From an uncultured Eubacteriales bacterium (lineage in GTDB: Bacteria; Bacillota; Clostridia; Oscillospirales; Acutalibacteraceae): DNA of 64,000 nt. Numbering within the stretch: the stretch's first letter is position 1; every line of letters begins with the position of its first letter. The position numbers and the translations under genes are program-made. Shown one piece after another: positions 24,981 to 32,744 of the stretch. The DNA is taken from positions 71,071 to 135,070 of the forward strand of contig CAKSOL010000007.1 in assembly GCA_934477125.1 (NCBI GenBank), written 5' to 3'. The notes beneath the pieces were generated by a model that saw nothing but the letters and a program-made list of their open reading frames with translations, had not been told where the DNA came from and did not search any database.

Positions 24981-26684
24981 TTGAAGTATAAGATGTCAGG
25001 TCGGCTTATTGCCGCTCTGCTCATATTCTGTTTTGCTTTTTCCTGTGTTTACGCTCCTGCGGTTCAGGCTGCAACAACCTGGGGAATTATTCAAACTAAC
25101 GGCGTAACCCCGACTCTTATTCGTTCATCGCCCGTCAACGGAAGCATTATAGGCAGGGAAACCTCTGCAAAGCTTGAAATTATCGGTTCCGAACAGGGGT
25201 CGGACGGTTATGAATGGAAAAAGGTGAATTATAACGGAAGAATCGGCTATGTCCGTTCCGATTTGCTGATAATTTATGAGGAGGCGGACGACGGCACCTT
25301 TGAAAGTCAGCTGTCGCAGTTCCCTGAGAGCTATCACGACGGTTTAAGAACGTTACATAGTCTGCACCCTAATTGGACATTTCAGGCTGATAACCTTTCT
25401 ATGACCTTTGCCGAGGCGCTTGCCGGGCAAACCGGGAATTGGAAAACCAAGCTTGTTCCGGGATATTATTCAAATTCCTTTAAATCGCTGGCAAACGGCG
25501 CCTATAACTGGGATTCCGGAACCTGGAACACCACTTCCGGAAACTGGGTGACTGCTTCGCGTGAGGTTATCGCATACTATCTCGACCCGCGCAATTTTCT
25601 GAACGATAACAGCGCTTATCAGTTTGCCGAGCAGTCATACCGCCCCGGCGTTCAGACGGAGGACGGACTGAAAAGCGTTTGCAGAGGAACGTTTTTGGAT
25701 AACGGCTTTGCCGATACAAGCGATTACGGCGGTTCATATTATAAAATAATAATGGCGGCTGCTGAGCAATCGGGACTGAACCCTTATGTTATAGCGGCTC
25801 TCATTATCCTTGAGCAGGGGGTCAACGGCAGCTCGGCGCTTATTTCCGGGCAGTACGGATGCTATAATTTCTTTAATTACGGTGCGACCGGCAGCGATGT
25901 TATAGGCAGCGGCGTTGCGACGGCAAGAAACGAGGGCTGGACGACCCGTTCCGCGTCTATAATCGGAGGAGCTAAAAAAAATACGGCAAATTATATATCC
26001 GTCGGTCAGGATACATATTATTATATGGACTTTGACGTTTGTCAGTCTCCGTTTTACACACATCAGTATGCACAGAGTATTTTTGACGCTAACAGTAAGG
26101 GTACGCGGCTGCGCAACGCGTATATTTCAAGTCCCGATGCAAAGCTTACTTTGAAAATACCGGTATACCGCGATATGCCGACGGCTGCCGCGCCTGCTGT
26201 CGGTTCAAACGGCAATCTGAATAATTATTACTTTACGTCTCTATCGGTTCCGGGCTTTACTATGTACAGCCAAAGCTACGGATTTTCGGTAAACGGAGAC
26301 ACAAATATTGCATTCTCCGTTCCGACCGGAGCGGCATATGCCGGAGCAGCGTCATTCCCGCTTCACGCCGGACAGAATACCGTAGTCTTGACGATCCGCT
26401 CTCAAACCGGATACACGAATGATTATGTTCTGAATATTGCGGCGGCAGGTGATTGCACGCTGACGGTATCTCCGACATCGGGCAATGTGAAACGGGGAGA
26501 TACAAACGGCGACGGTATAATAAATATTATCGACCTTGCGAATGTTCAGAAACATCTGCTCAGAATTATAACCCTTTCGGGGAATGATTTTATTGCAGCC
26601 GATACAAATGGCGACGGTCTGATAACCATTGTTGACCTCGCAAATATTCAAAAGCATTTATTAAGAATAATATCGTTGGATTGA
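24981..26684 (+). CDS. Secreted glucosaminidase with SH3b domain and C-terminal dockerin
   Basis: About 567 residues. Signal peptide (RLIAALLIFCFAFSCVYAPA), SH3b domain (about 35-90: IQTNGVTPTLIRSSP onward), then a glucosaminidase-like domain (about 110-390) with AAEQSGLNPYVIAALIILEQ, whose Glu is a plausible catalytic acid for cutting peptidoglycan GlcNAc linkages. Next come a cadherin-like beta-sandwich (about 405-500) and a type I dockerin with two calcium-binding repeats, GDTNGDGIINIIDLANVQKH and ADTNGDGLITIVDLANIQKH. The start is TTG 24981, six nt after GGGAGGG. It is probably held at the cell surface by the cohesin-like protein encoded next and works in wall turnover. The dockerin call is firm; its cohesin partner is inference. 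Confidence 0.87.
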   Translation: MKYKMSGRLIAALLIFCFAFSCVYAPAVQAATTWGIIQTNGVTPTLIRSSPVNGSIIGRETSAKLEIIGSEQGSDGYEWKKVNYNGRIGYVRSDLLIIYEEADDGTFESQLSQFPESYHDGLRTLHSLHPNWTFQADNLSMTFAEALAGQTGNWKTKLVPGYYSNSFKSLANGAYNWDSGTWNTTSGNWVTASREVIAYYLDPRNFLNDNSAYQFAEQSYRPGVQTEDGLKSVCRGTFLDNGFADTSDYGGSYYKIIMAAAEQSGLNPYVIAALIILEQGVNGSSALISGQYGCYNFFNYGATGSDVIGSGVATARNEGWTTRSASIIGGAKKNTANYISVGQDTYYYMDFDVCQSPFYTHQYAQSIFDANSKGTRLRNAYISSPDAKLTLKIPVYRDMPTAAAPAVGSNGNLNNYYFTSLSVPGFTMYSQSYGFSVNGDTNIAFSVPTGAAYAGAASFPLHAGQNTVVLTIRSQTGYTNDYVLNIAAAGDCTLTVSPTSGNVKRGDTNGDGIINIIDLANVQKHLLRIITLSGNDFIAADTNGDGLITIVDLANIQKHLLRIISLD

Positions 26685-26695
26685 GGAGAAACGCG

Positions 26696-28273
26696 ATGAA
26701 AAAATTATTATCTGTTCTTTTTGCCGGCATACTGTTTTGCTCTGCACTTGTATCAGCTCCGGCTTTGGTAGGCTCTGCCGCCGGAAGCACGGTACTCGGT
26801 GTCAGCAACAAAACCCCGAATGTAGGAGAATCAATAACAATAACCGTAACAATTAAAGCGGATGAGTCTATGTATGCGACAGAGGGAGATCTCTCGTTCG
26901 ACTCCTCAATTCTCCAGTTTGAGGGAGGGGGCTCCGCAAGCCTTGTTGACGGCAAAGTTAAGCTTATAGGTACTCCCGGCGGGGCAAACTCTCAGACCTT
27001 TTCGCTTACATTTAAGGCATTAGCCGCCGGACAAAGTACTGTTTCCCTCGGAAACGCCAAATATGTAGGCTCTAACAGCATTGATGTTGCAGGTTCAAGC
27101 TTTAGACTCACCGTAAATGCTCCCTCAGCTCCCAACCCTGCGGCTCCCGCCGCCAGCTCCGATGCTTCGCTGACATCGCTCAAGGTAAGCGACGGAACTC
27201 TTTCCCCGGCATTTAATCCGGCTGTAACAAGCTATAAGGTAACTGTTGATAACAAGATAACAAAAACTACCGTTTCGGCGACTCCGGCAAGCGGCGCAAA
27301 GGTTTCCGGAACCGGAACCGTTAAGCTTTCGATAGGCGATAATAAACGTAATATTACCGTTACGGCAGCTGACGGAAAAACAAAAAAGACCTATACCGTT
27401 TTAATTCACAGACTTGCAGACGGTGAGACTGACTCACCGTCTGCAGAGCCGGCGGAAACTCCGACACAGTCCGAGGACGCTCTTGCGGTAACGGTTGACG
27501 GAAAGGCATATCATATATCGGCAAATCTCGAATCCCTGAGTCTGCCTGCCGGGTTTACCGCAGGAACTTCATCATACAGCGGAAATCCGGTTCCGGTCTA
27601 TGAGGACGGAAAATCGGAATACACTCTTTACGGTCTGACCTCTGACGCTGACGGAACAATAGATTTTTATACATATAACGCGGTCGAAAACAAATTTGAA
27701 AAGGTTGTTTATGCGTATCTTTCCAACCGCTTTTATATATTCCCCGGTATGGAAAAGAATACTGCTGCTCCGGACGGTTTTTTCGATAAAAAGGTGGAGA
27801 TTTCAGGCACTTTGGTTGACGCGTATGCTTTTGATGAAACCCCGCTGGCTGATTTCTACATTGTTTACTGCTATACGGACGGGAAATACGGCTATTACCG
27901 CTACGACTCAATAGAGGAGACACTGCAGCGCTATCCGGAATTTAAACCTGCAAACGCCGAACAGATAAACGCCGATACAGAGGATAAAGAACCAAAGGGC
28001 TTTTTCGGAAGATTTTCTTCGCTCTCTACGAAGGCGCGAGTAACCGTGTTTGCGCTTGCGGTTGTCGCGGTTTGCCTTGTTGCACTGATTATTCTGCTCA
28101 TATTGAAAATAGTTGCCGACCGCAACGGCGAAAAGGAAGGCTTTTTGGATGACAGCGCATTTGATTACGGTCTGGATGACGCCATACCGTTTGATTCCGT
28201 TAAGGAATTCTCTGACGGGGAGGATGAGCCTGATTCGGATGATAACGACGGTGACGACGGAGAAAACAACTGA
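26696..28273 (+). CDS. Membrane-anchored cohesin-like protein
   Basis: About 525 residues. Signal peptide (KKLLSVLFAGILFCSALVSA), a cohesin-like beta-sandwich (about 30-145: NKTPNVGESITITVTIK, then LSFDSSILQF), and a cadherin-like domain (about 155-240: DASLTSLKVSDGTLSPAFNP). An uncharacterised 150-residue region follows, then a membrane helix (VTVFALAVVAVCLVALIILL) and an acidic cytoplasmic tail of about 60 residues. The outer half could bind the dockerin of the neighbouring enzyme and fix it to the membrane. ATG 26696 follows GGAG at a normal distance and lies 11 nt after the previous stop. Cohesin identity rests on fold-like motifs, not an alignment. The Asp-rich tail is unusual and may bind a cytoplasmic partner. 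Confidence 0.72.
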   Translation: MKKLLSVLFAGILFCSALVSAPALVGSAAGSTVLGVSNKTPNVGESITITVTIKADESMYATEGDLSFDSSILQFEGGGSASLVDGKVKLIGTPGGANSQTFSLTFKALAAGQSTVSLGNAKYVGSNSIDVAGSSFRLTVNAPSAPNPAAPAASSDASLTSLKVSDGTLSPAFNPAVTSYKVTVDNKITKTTVSATPASGAKVSGTGTVKLSIGDNKRNITVTAADGKTKKTYTVLIHRLADGETDSPSAEPAETPTQSEDALAVTVDGKAYHISANLESLSLPAGFTAGTSSYSGNPVPVYEDGKSEYTLYGLTSDADGTIDFYTYNAVENKFEKVVYAYLSNRFYIFPGMEKNTAAPDGFFDKKVEISGTLVDAYAFDETPLADFYIVYCYTDGKYGYYRYDSIEETLQRYPEFKPANAEQINADTEDKEPKGFFGRFSSLSTKARVTVFALAVVAVCLVALIILLILKIVADRNGEKEGFLDDSAFDYGLDDAIPFDSVKEFSDGEDEPDSDDNDGDDGENN

Positions 28274-28309
28274 GAAAAACTGAAACTATTTTAAAACAGG
28301 AGGGAAACT

Positions 28310-28636
28310 ATGCCGAACAAAATACGGTTTACTGTCGGCGGAATAAGCTATTCCGTTTATAGCGAGGACAGTGAGGAGTATATCCGCGAAATAGGCAGAG
28401 AGCTTGAACGGAAAATGGACCGCCTTGCAAAGCAAAAGCCTTTCCTTTCAACAACTATGACAGCGGTTCTTGCTGCAATGGACGCAATGGATTATGCGAA
28501 AAAATGCGAAAAGCAGAACGATAACCTGGCGTCCGAGCTAAAGGAAATGACCGAAAGATGTGCGGTTGCCAGGAGCGACGCCGACCGCGCTATGCGCGAA
28601 TTAGAGGAGCTAAAGCATAAGAATGGCAAATATTAA
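28310..28636 (+). CDS. zapA: Cell division protein ZapA
   Basis: A 108-residue ZapA, a small coiled-coil protein that bundles FtsZ at the division ring. Seen: the N-terminal fold KIRFTVGGISYSVYSEDSEE, EYIREIGRELERKMDRL, and a C-terminal coiled coil (about 60-105). Length and order are normal. AGGAGGG precedes the ATG. It overlaps the U32 peptidase gene by 14 nt, a pairing common in Clostridia. Confidence 0.9.
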   Translation: MPNKIRFTVGGISYSVYSEDSEEYIREIGRELERKMDRLAKQKPFLSTTMTAVLAAMDAMDYAKKCEKQNDNLASELKEMTERCAVARSDADRAMRELEELKHKNGKY

Positions 28637-30674
28637 GCCTGAAATACTTGCTCCCGCAGGCTCGCGCGCGGCATTAGAGGCGGCAGTCAGGAGCGGAGCG
28701 GACGCCGTTTACCTCGGAGCAACCGAATTCAATGCCCGCAGAGCTGCCGAAAATTTTAACGAAGAACAGCTTGCGGACGCCGTTAAATACTGCCATATAA
28801 GGGCGGTAAAGGTTTATCTTACCCTTAATATTCTGCTTAAACAAAGCGAGCTTGAGTTAGGCGTTAAAATCGCGGCTGCCGCTCAGCGCGCCGGTATTGA
28901 CGGTATTATAATTCAGGATATAGGACTTGCCCGGCTGATTCATAACGCTTTGCCCGAACTGCCGCTCCATGCTTCAACTCAAATGTCGGTTACGTCTGCT
29001 TCTGCACTTTCGCAGCTCAAGGCTCTCGGGTTTTGCCGGGTTGTTGCTGCAAGGGAAATGAACGCGGCGCAGCTGCGTTTGCTTTGTTCTGAGGCTGAAA
29101 GACTCGGAATGACGGTTGAAGTTTTTATTCACGGCGCACTTTGTATGTCCGTTTCGGGGCAATGCCTGCTTTCGGCTATGCTCGGAGGGAGAAGCGGAAA
29201 CAGGGGACTATGCGCGCAGCCGTGCCGGCTGCCCTTTTCTGTAAAGGACGGAACCGGAAACGATTTGAGCCTTAAGGATTTATCGCTGCTGCCGCACCTT
29301 TCCGTTTTAAAGGAAATGGGAGTTTCCTCTTTTAAAATCGAAGGAAGAATGAAACGTCCTGAGTATGTTGCGGCGGCGGTTTCGGCGGCAAGAGCAATTT
29401 CGGACGGCAGGGAAGTGCCGCCGATGCTGCTCCAAAGCCTTGAAAATATTTTCTCGCGTTCCGGATTTACCGATGGTTATCTTACCGGGAAATTAGGAAG
29501 AACTATGTTCGGCGTGCGGACAAAAGAAAATATTGCGGCGGCAGGTCTTGCAATACCGATGCTGCACGAATATTACCGCTCGGAAAGACAGTCTGTTCCT
29601 GTCAGCATCAAGGCTGAAATAACCGCTTTAGGGTCAAGCCTGTCCTTTTCGGACGGAATAAATACCGTAACCGTATCGGGGAGTATACCCCAAAAGGCGC
29701 AGATTAAGGAGCTTGACAAGGAGACTGTCGGCTCTTATGTTTCAAAGCTCGGCGGAACTCCGTATTTTGCCGGCGATATTTCTTTGCGGGTTGACAGCGG
29801 TCTGTTTCTGCGCGGGGCAGACCTTAATGCCATGCGCAGAGAGGCTGTTGAACAGCTGAACGCGGCTCGCTCGAAAACAGCGGAACGCGCAGTAAATGAC
29901 GTTAAGTTCAACAGGGATTATTATTACCCGGCTAACCGACCGGCTTTGGTTGCAAGGTTTGACAACTCCGGGCAAATTCCGGACGAGCTTAACGGAGTTG
30001 AGGCAATAGCGCTGAGAGCTGAAATGCCGCTGCCTGATAAGCTGCCCGAAAATGTAAGAATTATAGCGGATATTACCCGCGGAACACAGCCTAATGAGCT
30101 TTCGGAGCAATTACGCGCCTTTAAAAACCGCGGCTGCCGCGCGGCGCTCTGCGGAGATTTGGGAGCGCTGACTGCTGCGCGTAATGCCGGGCTTGTCCCG
30201 GTCGGGAATGTGGGTCTGAATGTTTCAAATTCCGAAAGTATTTCGGTTTTAAAGGAGCTTGGCTGCCGAGCGGCGATTGTTTCGCCGGAGCTTCTTCTTT
30301 GCGATATTGTTAAAATGGACGCGGCGGTTCCTAAGGGAGCTTTTGCTTACGGACGTTTACCGCTTATGCTGACGCGTAACTGTCCCGTAAAAAACGGAAT
30401 GAGCTGCTCGGTTTGCGGCCGCAGGCAGTTTTTGACCGACCGCAGGGAGATTAAGTTTCCGGTTCGCTGCCGTGGGGCTTTTTCGGAGCTGCTTAACAGC
30501 GTTCCGATATATCTGGCAGACCGGACTTCCGACTTGCAGGGCTTGGATTTTCTGCTGCTGTCGTTTACGGATGAAAGCGCGCAGGAGGTAAAAGACATTA
30601 TTAACGCCTACCGTTTCGGCGCACCGCCTGCTGCTGATTATACGCGCGGATTATATTATAGAAATGTAAAATAG
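28623..30674 (+). CDS. U32 family peptidase (RlhA/TrhP-type RNA hydroxylation protein)
   Basis: A 683-residue U32 protein with the DUF3656-type extension. Seen: LAPAGSRAALEAAVRSGADA at the N-terminus, HASTQMSVTS near 120, FIHGALCMSVSGQCLLS with the conserved Cys residues, GNRGLCAQPCRLPF, and the family signature KIEGRMKRPEYVAAAVSAAR near 240. Characterised relatives act in 23S rRNA or tRNA hydroxylation with an iron-sulfur cluster rather than as proteases, so the peptidase name is historical. It overlaps zapA. A terminator follows at 30680. Family call firm, substrate unknown. Confidence 0.9.
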   Translation: MANIKPEILAPAGSRAALEAAVRSGADAVYLGATEFNARRAAENFNEEQLADAVKYCHIRAVKVYLTLNILLKQSELELGVKIAAAAQRAGIDGIIIQDIGLARLIHNALPELPLHASTQMSVTSASALSQLKALGFCRVVAAREMNAAQLRLLCSEAERLGMTVEVFIHGALCMSVSGQCLLSAMLGGRSGNRGLCAQPCRLPFSVKDGTGNDLSLKDLSLLPHLSVLKEMGVSSFKIEGRMKRPEYVAAAVSAARAISDGREVPPMLLQSLENIFSRSGFTDGYLTGKLGRTMFGVRTKENIAAAGLAIPMLHEYYRSERQSVPVSIKAEITALGSSLSFSDGINTVTVSGSIPQKAQIKELDKETVGSYVSKLGGTPYFAGDISLRVDSGLFLRGADLNAMRREAVEQLNAARSKTAERAVNDVKFNRDYYYPANRPALVARFDNSGQIPDELNGVEAIALRAEMPLPDKLPENVRIIADITRGTQPNELSEQLRAFKNRGCRAALCGDLGALTAARNAGLVPVGNVGLNVSNSESISVLKELGCRAAIVSPELLLCDIVKMDAAVPKGAFAYGRLPLMLTRNCPVKNGMSCSVCGRRQFLTDRREIKFPVRCRGAFSELLNSVPIYLADRTSDLQGLDFLLLSFTDESAQEVKDIINAYRFGAPPAADYTRGLYYRNVK

Positions 30675-30679
30675 ACGGC

Positions 30680-30714
30680 AGCCCTGCCGGTTTATCCGGC
30701 AGGGCTGTTCTTTT
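30680..30714 (+). terminator. Terminator after the U32 gene
   Basis: AGCCCTGCCGG (30680-30690) pairs with CCGGCAGGGCT (30696-30706) and is followed by GTTCTTTTG. It closes the zapA-U32 operon before the tRNA-Gln promoter. Confidence 0.85.
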
Positions 30715-30737
30715 GATGGATGCGGTGTAAAAAATAC

Positions 30738-30766
30738 TTGAAAATCAATCCGGTTTGTGTTATAAT
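30738..30766 (+). promoter_or_regulatory. Promoter of tRNA-Gln
   Basis: TTGAAA (30738-30743), a 17-nt spacer and TATAAT (30761-30766) precede the tRNA-Gln gene by about 55 nt. Confidence 0.75.
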
Positions 30767-30821
30767 CCTTTTGTTGCTTATAAATCAAGGCAATTATGAC
30801 CGACTTTCATTGTTTTAATAT

Positions 30822-30896
30822 TGGGGCGTCGTCAAGCGGTAAGACACAGCACTTTGACTGCTGCATTCGTAGGTTCAAATCCTGCCGCCCCAGCCA
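30822..30896 (+). tRNA. tRNA-Gln(TTG)
   Basis: A 75-nt tRNA with acceptor TGGGGCG/CGCCCCA, discriminator G and encoded CCA. The anticodon arm is CAGCA/TGCTG with loop CTTTGAC and anticodon TTG; the T arm has GGTTCAAATCC. All arms pair. Confidence 0.95.
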
Positions 30897-30898
30897 TG

Positions 30899-30931
30899 AA
30901 AAAAGCAATTGCAAAAAGCAATTGCTTTTTT
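30899..30931 (+). terminator. Terminator of tRNA-Gln
   Basis: AAAAAAGCAATTGC (30899-30912) pairs with GCAATTGCTTTTTT (30918-30931), a 14-bp stem ending in a T-run, two nt after the tRNA 3' end. Confidence 0.85.
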
Positions 30932-30954
30932 CAGTTATATTCGCCTTACAGCGA

Positions 30955-31104
30955 GTGATATTGCTGCGCAGTGATATTCGGATTTCCACCGAGTGATATT
31001 CGCTTCTCGAGTGTGAGGGTGAATATAATATCACTGCGCCAACGGCGCAATATCACTTTTGCCACAGGCAAAAATATCACGCCGAGCACAGCTCGACATA
31101 TCAC
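30955..31104. repeat. ATATCAC/GTGATAT repeat array with hairpin spacers
   Basis: On the right half ATATCAC recurs at 31028, 31050, 31074 and 31098; the last three are exactly 24 nt apart. Between them lie short palindromes with 3-nt loops: TGCGCC-AAC-GGCGCA, TTTTGCC-ACA-GGCAAAA and GCCGAGC-ACA-GCTCGAC. On the left half the complement GTGATAT occurs at 30955, 30971 and 30993, so both halves could also pair with each other. No protein is encoded. TTATGTTATAAT follows at 31115, close to the 12-bp sequence flanking the array at 12361. The role is unknown. Confidence 0.8.
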
Positions 31105-31195
31105 TTGATTTAATTTATGTTATAATATAATAAGTGCTTCGCGCAGTGTAAACGCACATCGGTTTCATATTGTGCCATTTCGTCGCACAGTCACA

Positions 31196-31227
31196 AAAAA
31201 TCCTCATTCGTAAGAATGGGGATTTTT
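31196..31227 (+). terminator. Terminator-like hairpin with no upstream gene
   Basis: AAAAATCCTCATTC pairs with GAATGGGGATTTTT; the one T-G contact is a wobble on the plus transcript. A possible short RNA from TATAAT at 31126-31131 would end here, but its -35 box (TTGATT, 31105) has only a 15-nt spacer, so the RNA is not listed as a gene. Confidence 0.6.
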
Positions 31228-31310
31228 ACTTTTTACATCTTACTTCTTCACTCTTACCTCAAAATAAAAAATGCTAAAAATCTTTTTCGTAGTCCTGACA
31301 CAAATTGTCA

Positions 31311-31345
31311 GACCGATAGATTTTTTAAATCTATCGGTCTTTTTC
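31311..31345 (+). terminator. Terminator-like hairpin, T-run on plus strand
   Basis: GACCGATAGATTT (31311-31323) pairs with AAATCTATCGGTC (31327-31339), followed by TTTTTCCTTTTT. A smaller hairpin CTGACA-TGTCAG lies just before it. No gene precedes it on the plus strand. Confidence 0.7.
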
Positions 31346-31354
31346 CTTTTTCCG

Positions 31355-31384
31355 GGCTGCACCTGTTTTAAGGTGCAGCCTTTT
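31355..31384 (+). terminator. Terminator-like hairpin between tRNA-Gln and the convergent regulator
   Basis: GGCTGCACCT (31355-31364) pairs with AGGTGCAGCC (31371-31380), followed by TTTTAC. With the two preceding hairpins it fills the 31105-31405 gap, which has no supported gene. Confidence 0.65.
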
Positions 31385-31405
31385 ACACTATTTATGCCGC
31401 AAGGC

Positions 31406-32563
31406 TTATTTTGAAATGAAGCTGCCGAGGTTCGATATATTTATATAAGGCGACAGAATATCTATAAAGTCGGTCTTTGTTTTTGCGTTGATAGATGAAA
31501 ACAGGTGACTCGTATGATATTGCAGCGTTTGCTGAGAAATGAAAAGCTTTTCGCTTATGGTTTTGTTCGTTGAACCTGAAAGAATTTCATATATTATGCG
31601 AAAGTCAATATTGTTGATATTCTCAAACATATTTTCTATCTGAAGAATAATGCTCATTTCAGGGTCTTTTTCATAGCTGAAATCAATAGAGTCTGGGAAA
31701 ACCATCGGCGGACGCGAATTTGAAAGATTTTTGTAAAGACAATGCCCTTCCGCTAACGGTGCGTTTTGGGTTGAATCGCGTACATTTATAAGATTGGGCA
31801 GCTGTATATTTATTGAATTGAAATTATGACGACCGCGGTTTAAGGTTCTGTAAATATTTGAGATGGCTTTTAAAACCGCTTTAATGTCATAGGTTATGCT
31901 GGTTACCGATGTATGGTAAAACCTTGAAATATAGCTGTCCATAAATCCTATTATGAAATGTGACTTAGCGTAATCTGCATCGATAGGGAAAAGATTTTTC
32001 ATAAGCGCTACCGCAATAAAATCATTAGGACATATTATCGCGTCATAATCGTTCCTTTTTTCTACAAAGCTTGCAAAGCATTCGGAAAAGCTTTTATTTA
32101 TGCAGAAAAGATTTTCGGGCGTAAATGGCTGGTACATATTATAAAGGTGATGAGCCTTAACCAAGTCTGATTGACTGTTTGGATTTATTCCGAAATATGC
32201 AATTCTGTTTTTGCCGTGCTTTTTGAAATATGAAATGATTTTTGCAAACAGCACCCAGTTATTGCTTCCGGTTGAGCTGTAAATGTATTCGGGTGCAAAA
32301 TCGGGTATATTGTGCATGGCAATAACCGGTATATCGTTATAATTGCAGAATTTGATGGCTTTAAGCGTATCGGGCGTTATGCCGTAGGGAATGAGAAAAA
32401 CGGAATGGCTGTCCCGGAGCAAAACGGATAAATCCGATATATCGGTTATACTTTTTGTAGGGATTCTTTTTTGATTAAGCGCTTTCACAGCGGTAATTTC
32501 CTGAGCTGTTCTTTTGCTTAAAAAAGGATGAAGACTTTTGTCCTCAAGGATATATAGTGCCAT
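31406..32563 (-). CDS. Regulator with LacI-like sensor domain and C-terminal LuxR-like HTH
   Basis: About 385 residues. The first 290 or so look like a periplasmic-binding-protein-like ligand domain of the LacI/GalR type (VFLIPYGITPDTLKAIKFCN, KHGKNRIAYFGIN, YDAIICPNDFIAVALM, SHFIIGFMDSYIS, TSVTSITYDI), but the usual N-terminal LacI HTH is absent. The last 60 residues form a LuxR-like helix-turn-helix instead (YEILSGSTNKTISEKLFISQ, then TLQYHTSHLFSSI). It should sense a sugar in the cytoplasm and control the divergent sugar-binding lipoprotein gene and perhaps the whole locus to 61 kb. Start is ATG 32563 with AAGGAG upstream; the in-frame ATG nine nt earlier touches the ribosome site. TATACT at 32588-32583 is a possible -10 box. 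Confidence 0.78.
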   Translation of the reverse strand: MALYILEDKSLHPFLSKRTAQEITAVKALNQKRIPTKSITDISDLSVLLRDSHSVFLIPYGITPDTLKAIKFCNYNDIPVIAMHNIPDFAPEYIYSSTGSNNWVLFAKIISYFKKHGKNRIAYFGINPNSQSDLVKAHHLYNMYQPFTPENLFCINKSFSECFASFVEKRNDYDAIICPNDFIAVALMKNLFPIDADYAKSHFIIGFMDSYISRFYHTSVTSITYDIKAVLKAISNIYRTLNRGRHNFNSINIQLPNLINVRDSTQNAPLAEGHCLYKNLSNSRPPMVFPDSIDFSYEKDPEMSIILQIENMFENINNIDFRIIYEILSGSTNKTISEKLFISQQTLQYHTSHLFSSINAKTKTDFIDILSPYINISNLGSFISK

Positions 32564-32744
32564 TTTTATCATCTCCTTTTTTAGTATAACATAATTATCG
32601 GTTTAATTAAAGAAAATTAGAACACAAAAAAATTTATTACATTTGTCATATAATTAACTGCTTTAAATGTTGAGATAATATTGATAAAATAAGATAAAGA
32701 AATAGCAGAATATATATTCAAATCATAAAAAGGAGATATAAACA

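Noticed and set aside
30955..31104. CRISPR array
   Set aside because: The repeat is only 7 nt, the spacers are palindromes, and no cas genes are present in the window.
31271..31417. 48-codon frame starting MLKIFFVVLTQ
   Set aside because: No ribosome site, and it runs through two terminator-like hairpins.
32564..32744. Riboswitch or strong promoter before the sugar-binding lipoprotein gene
   Set aside because: The stretch is AT-rich with no recognisable aptamer and no -35/-10 pair at good spacing on the plus strand.
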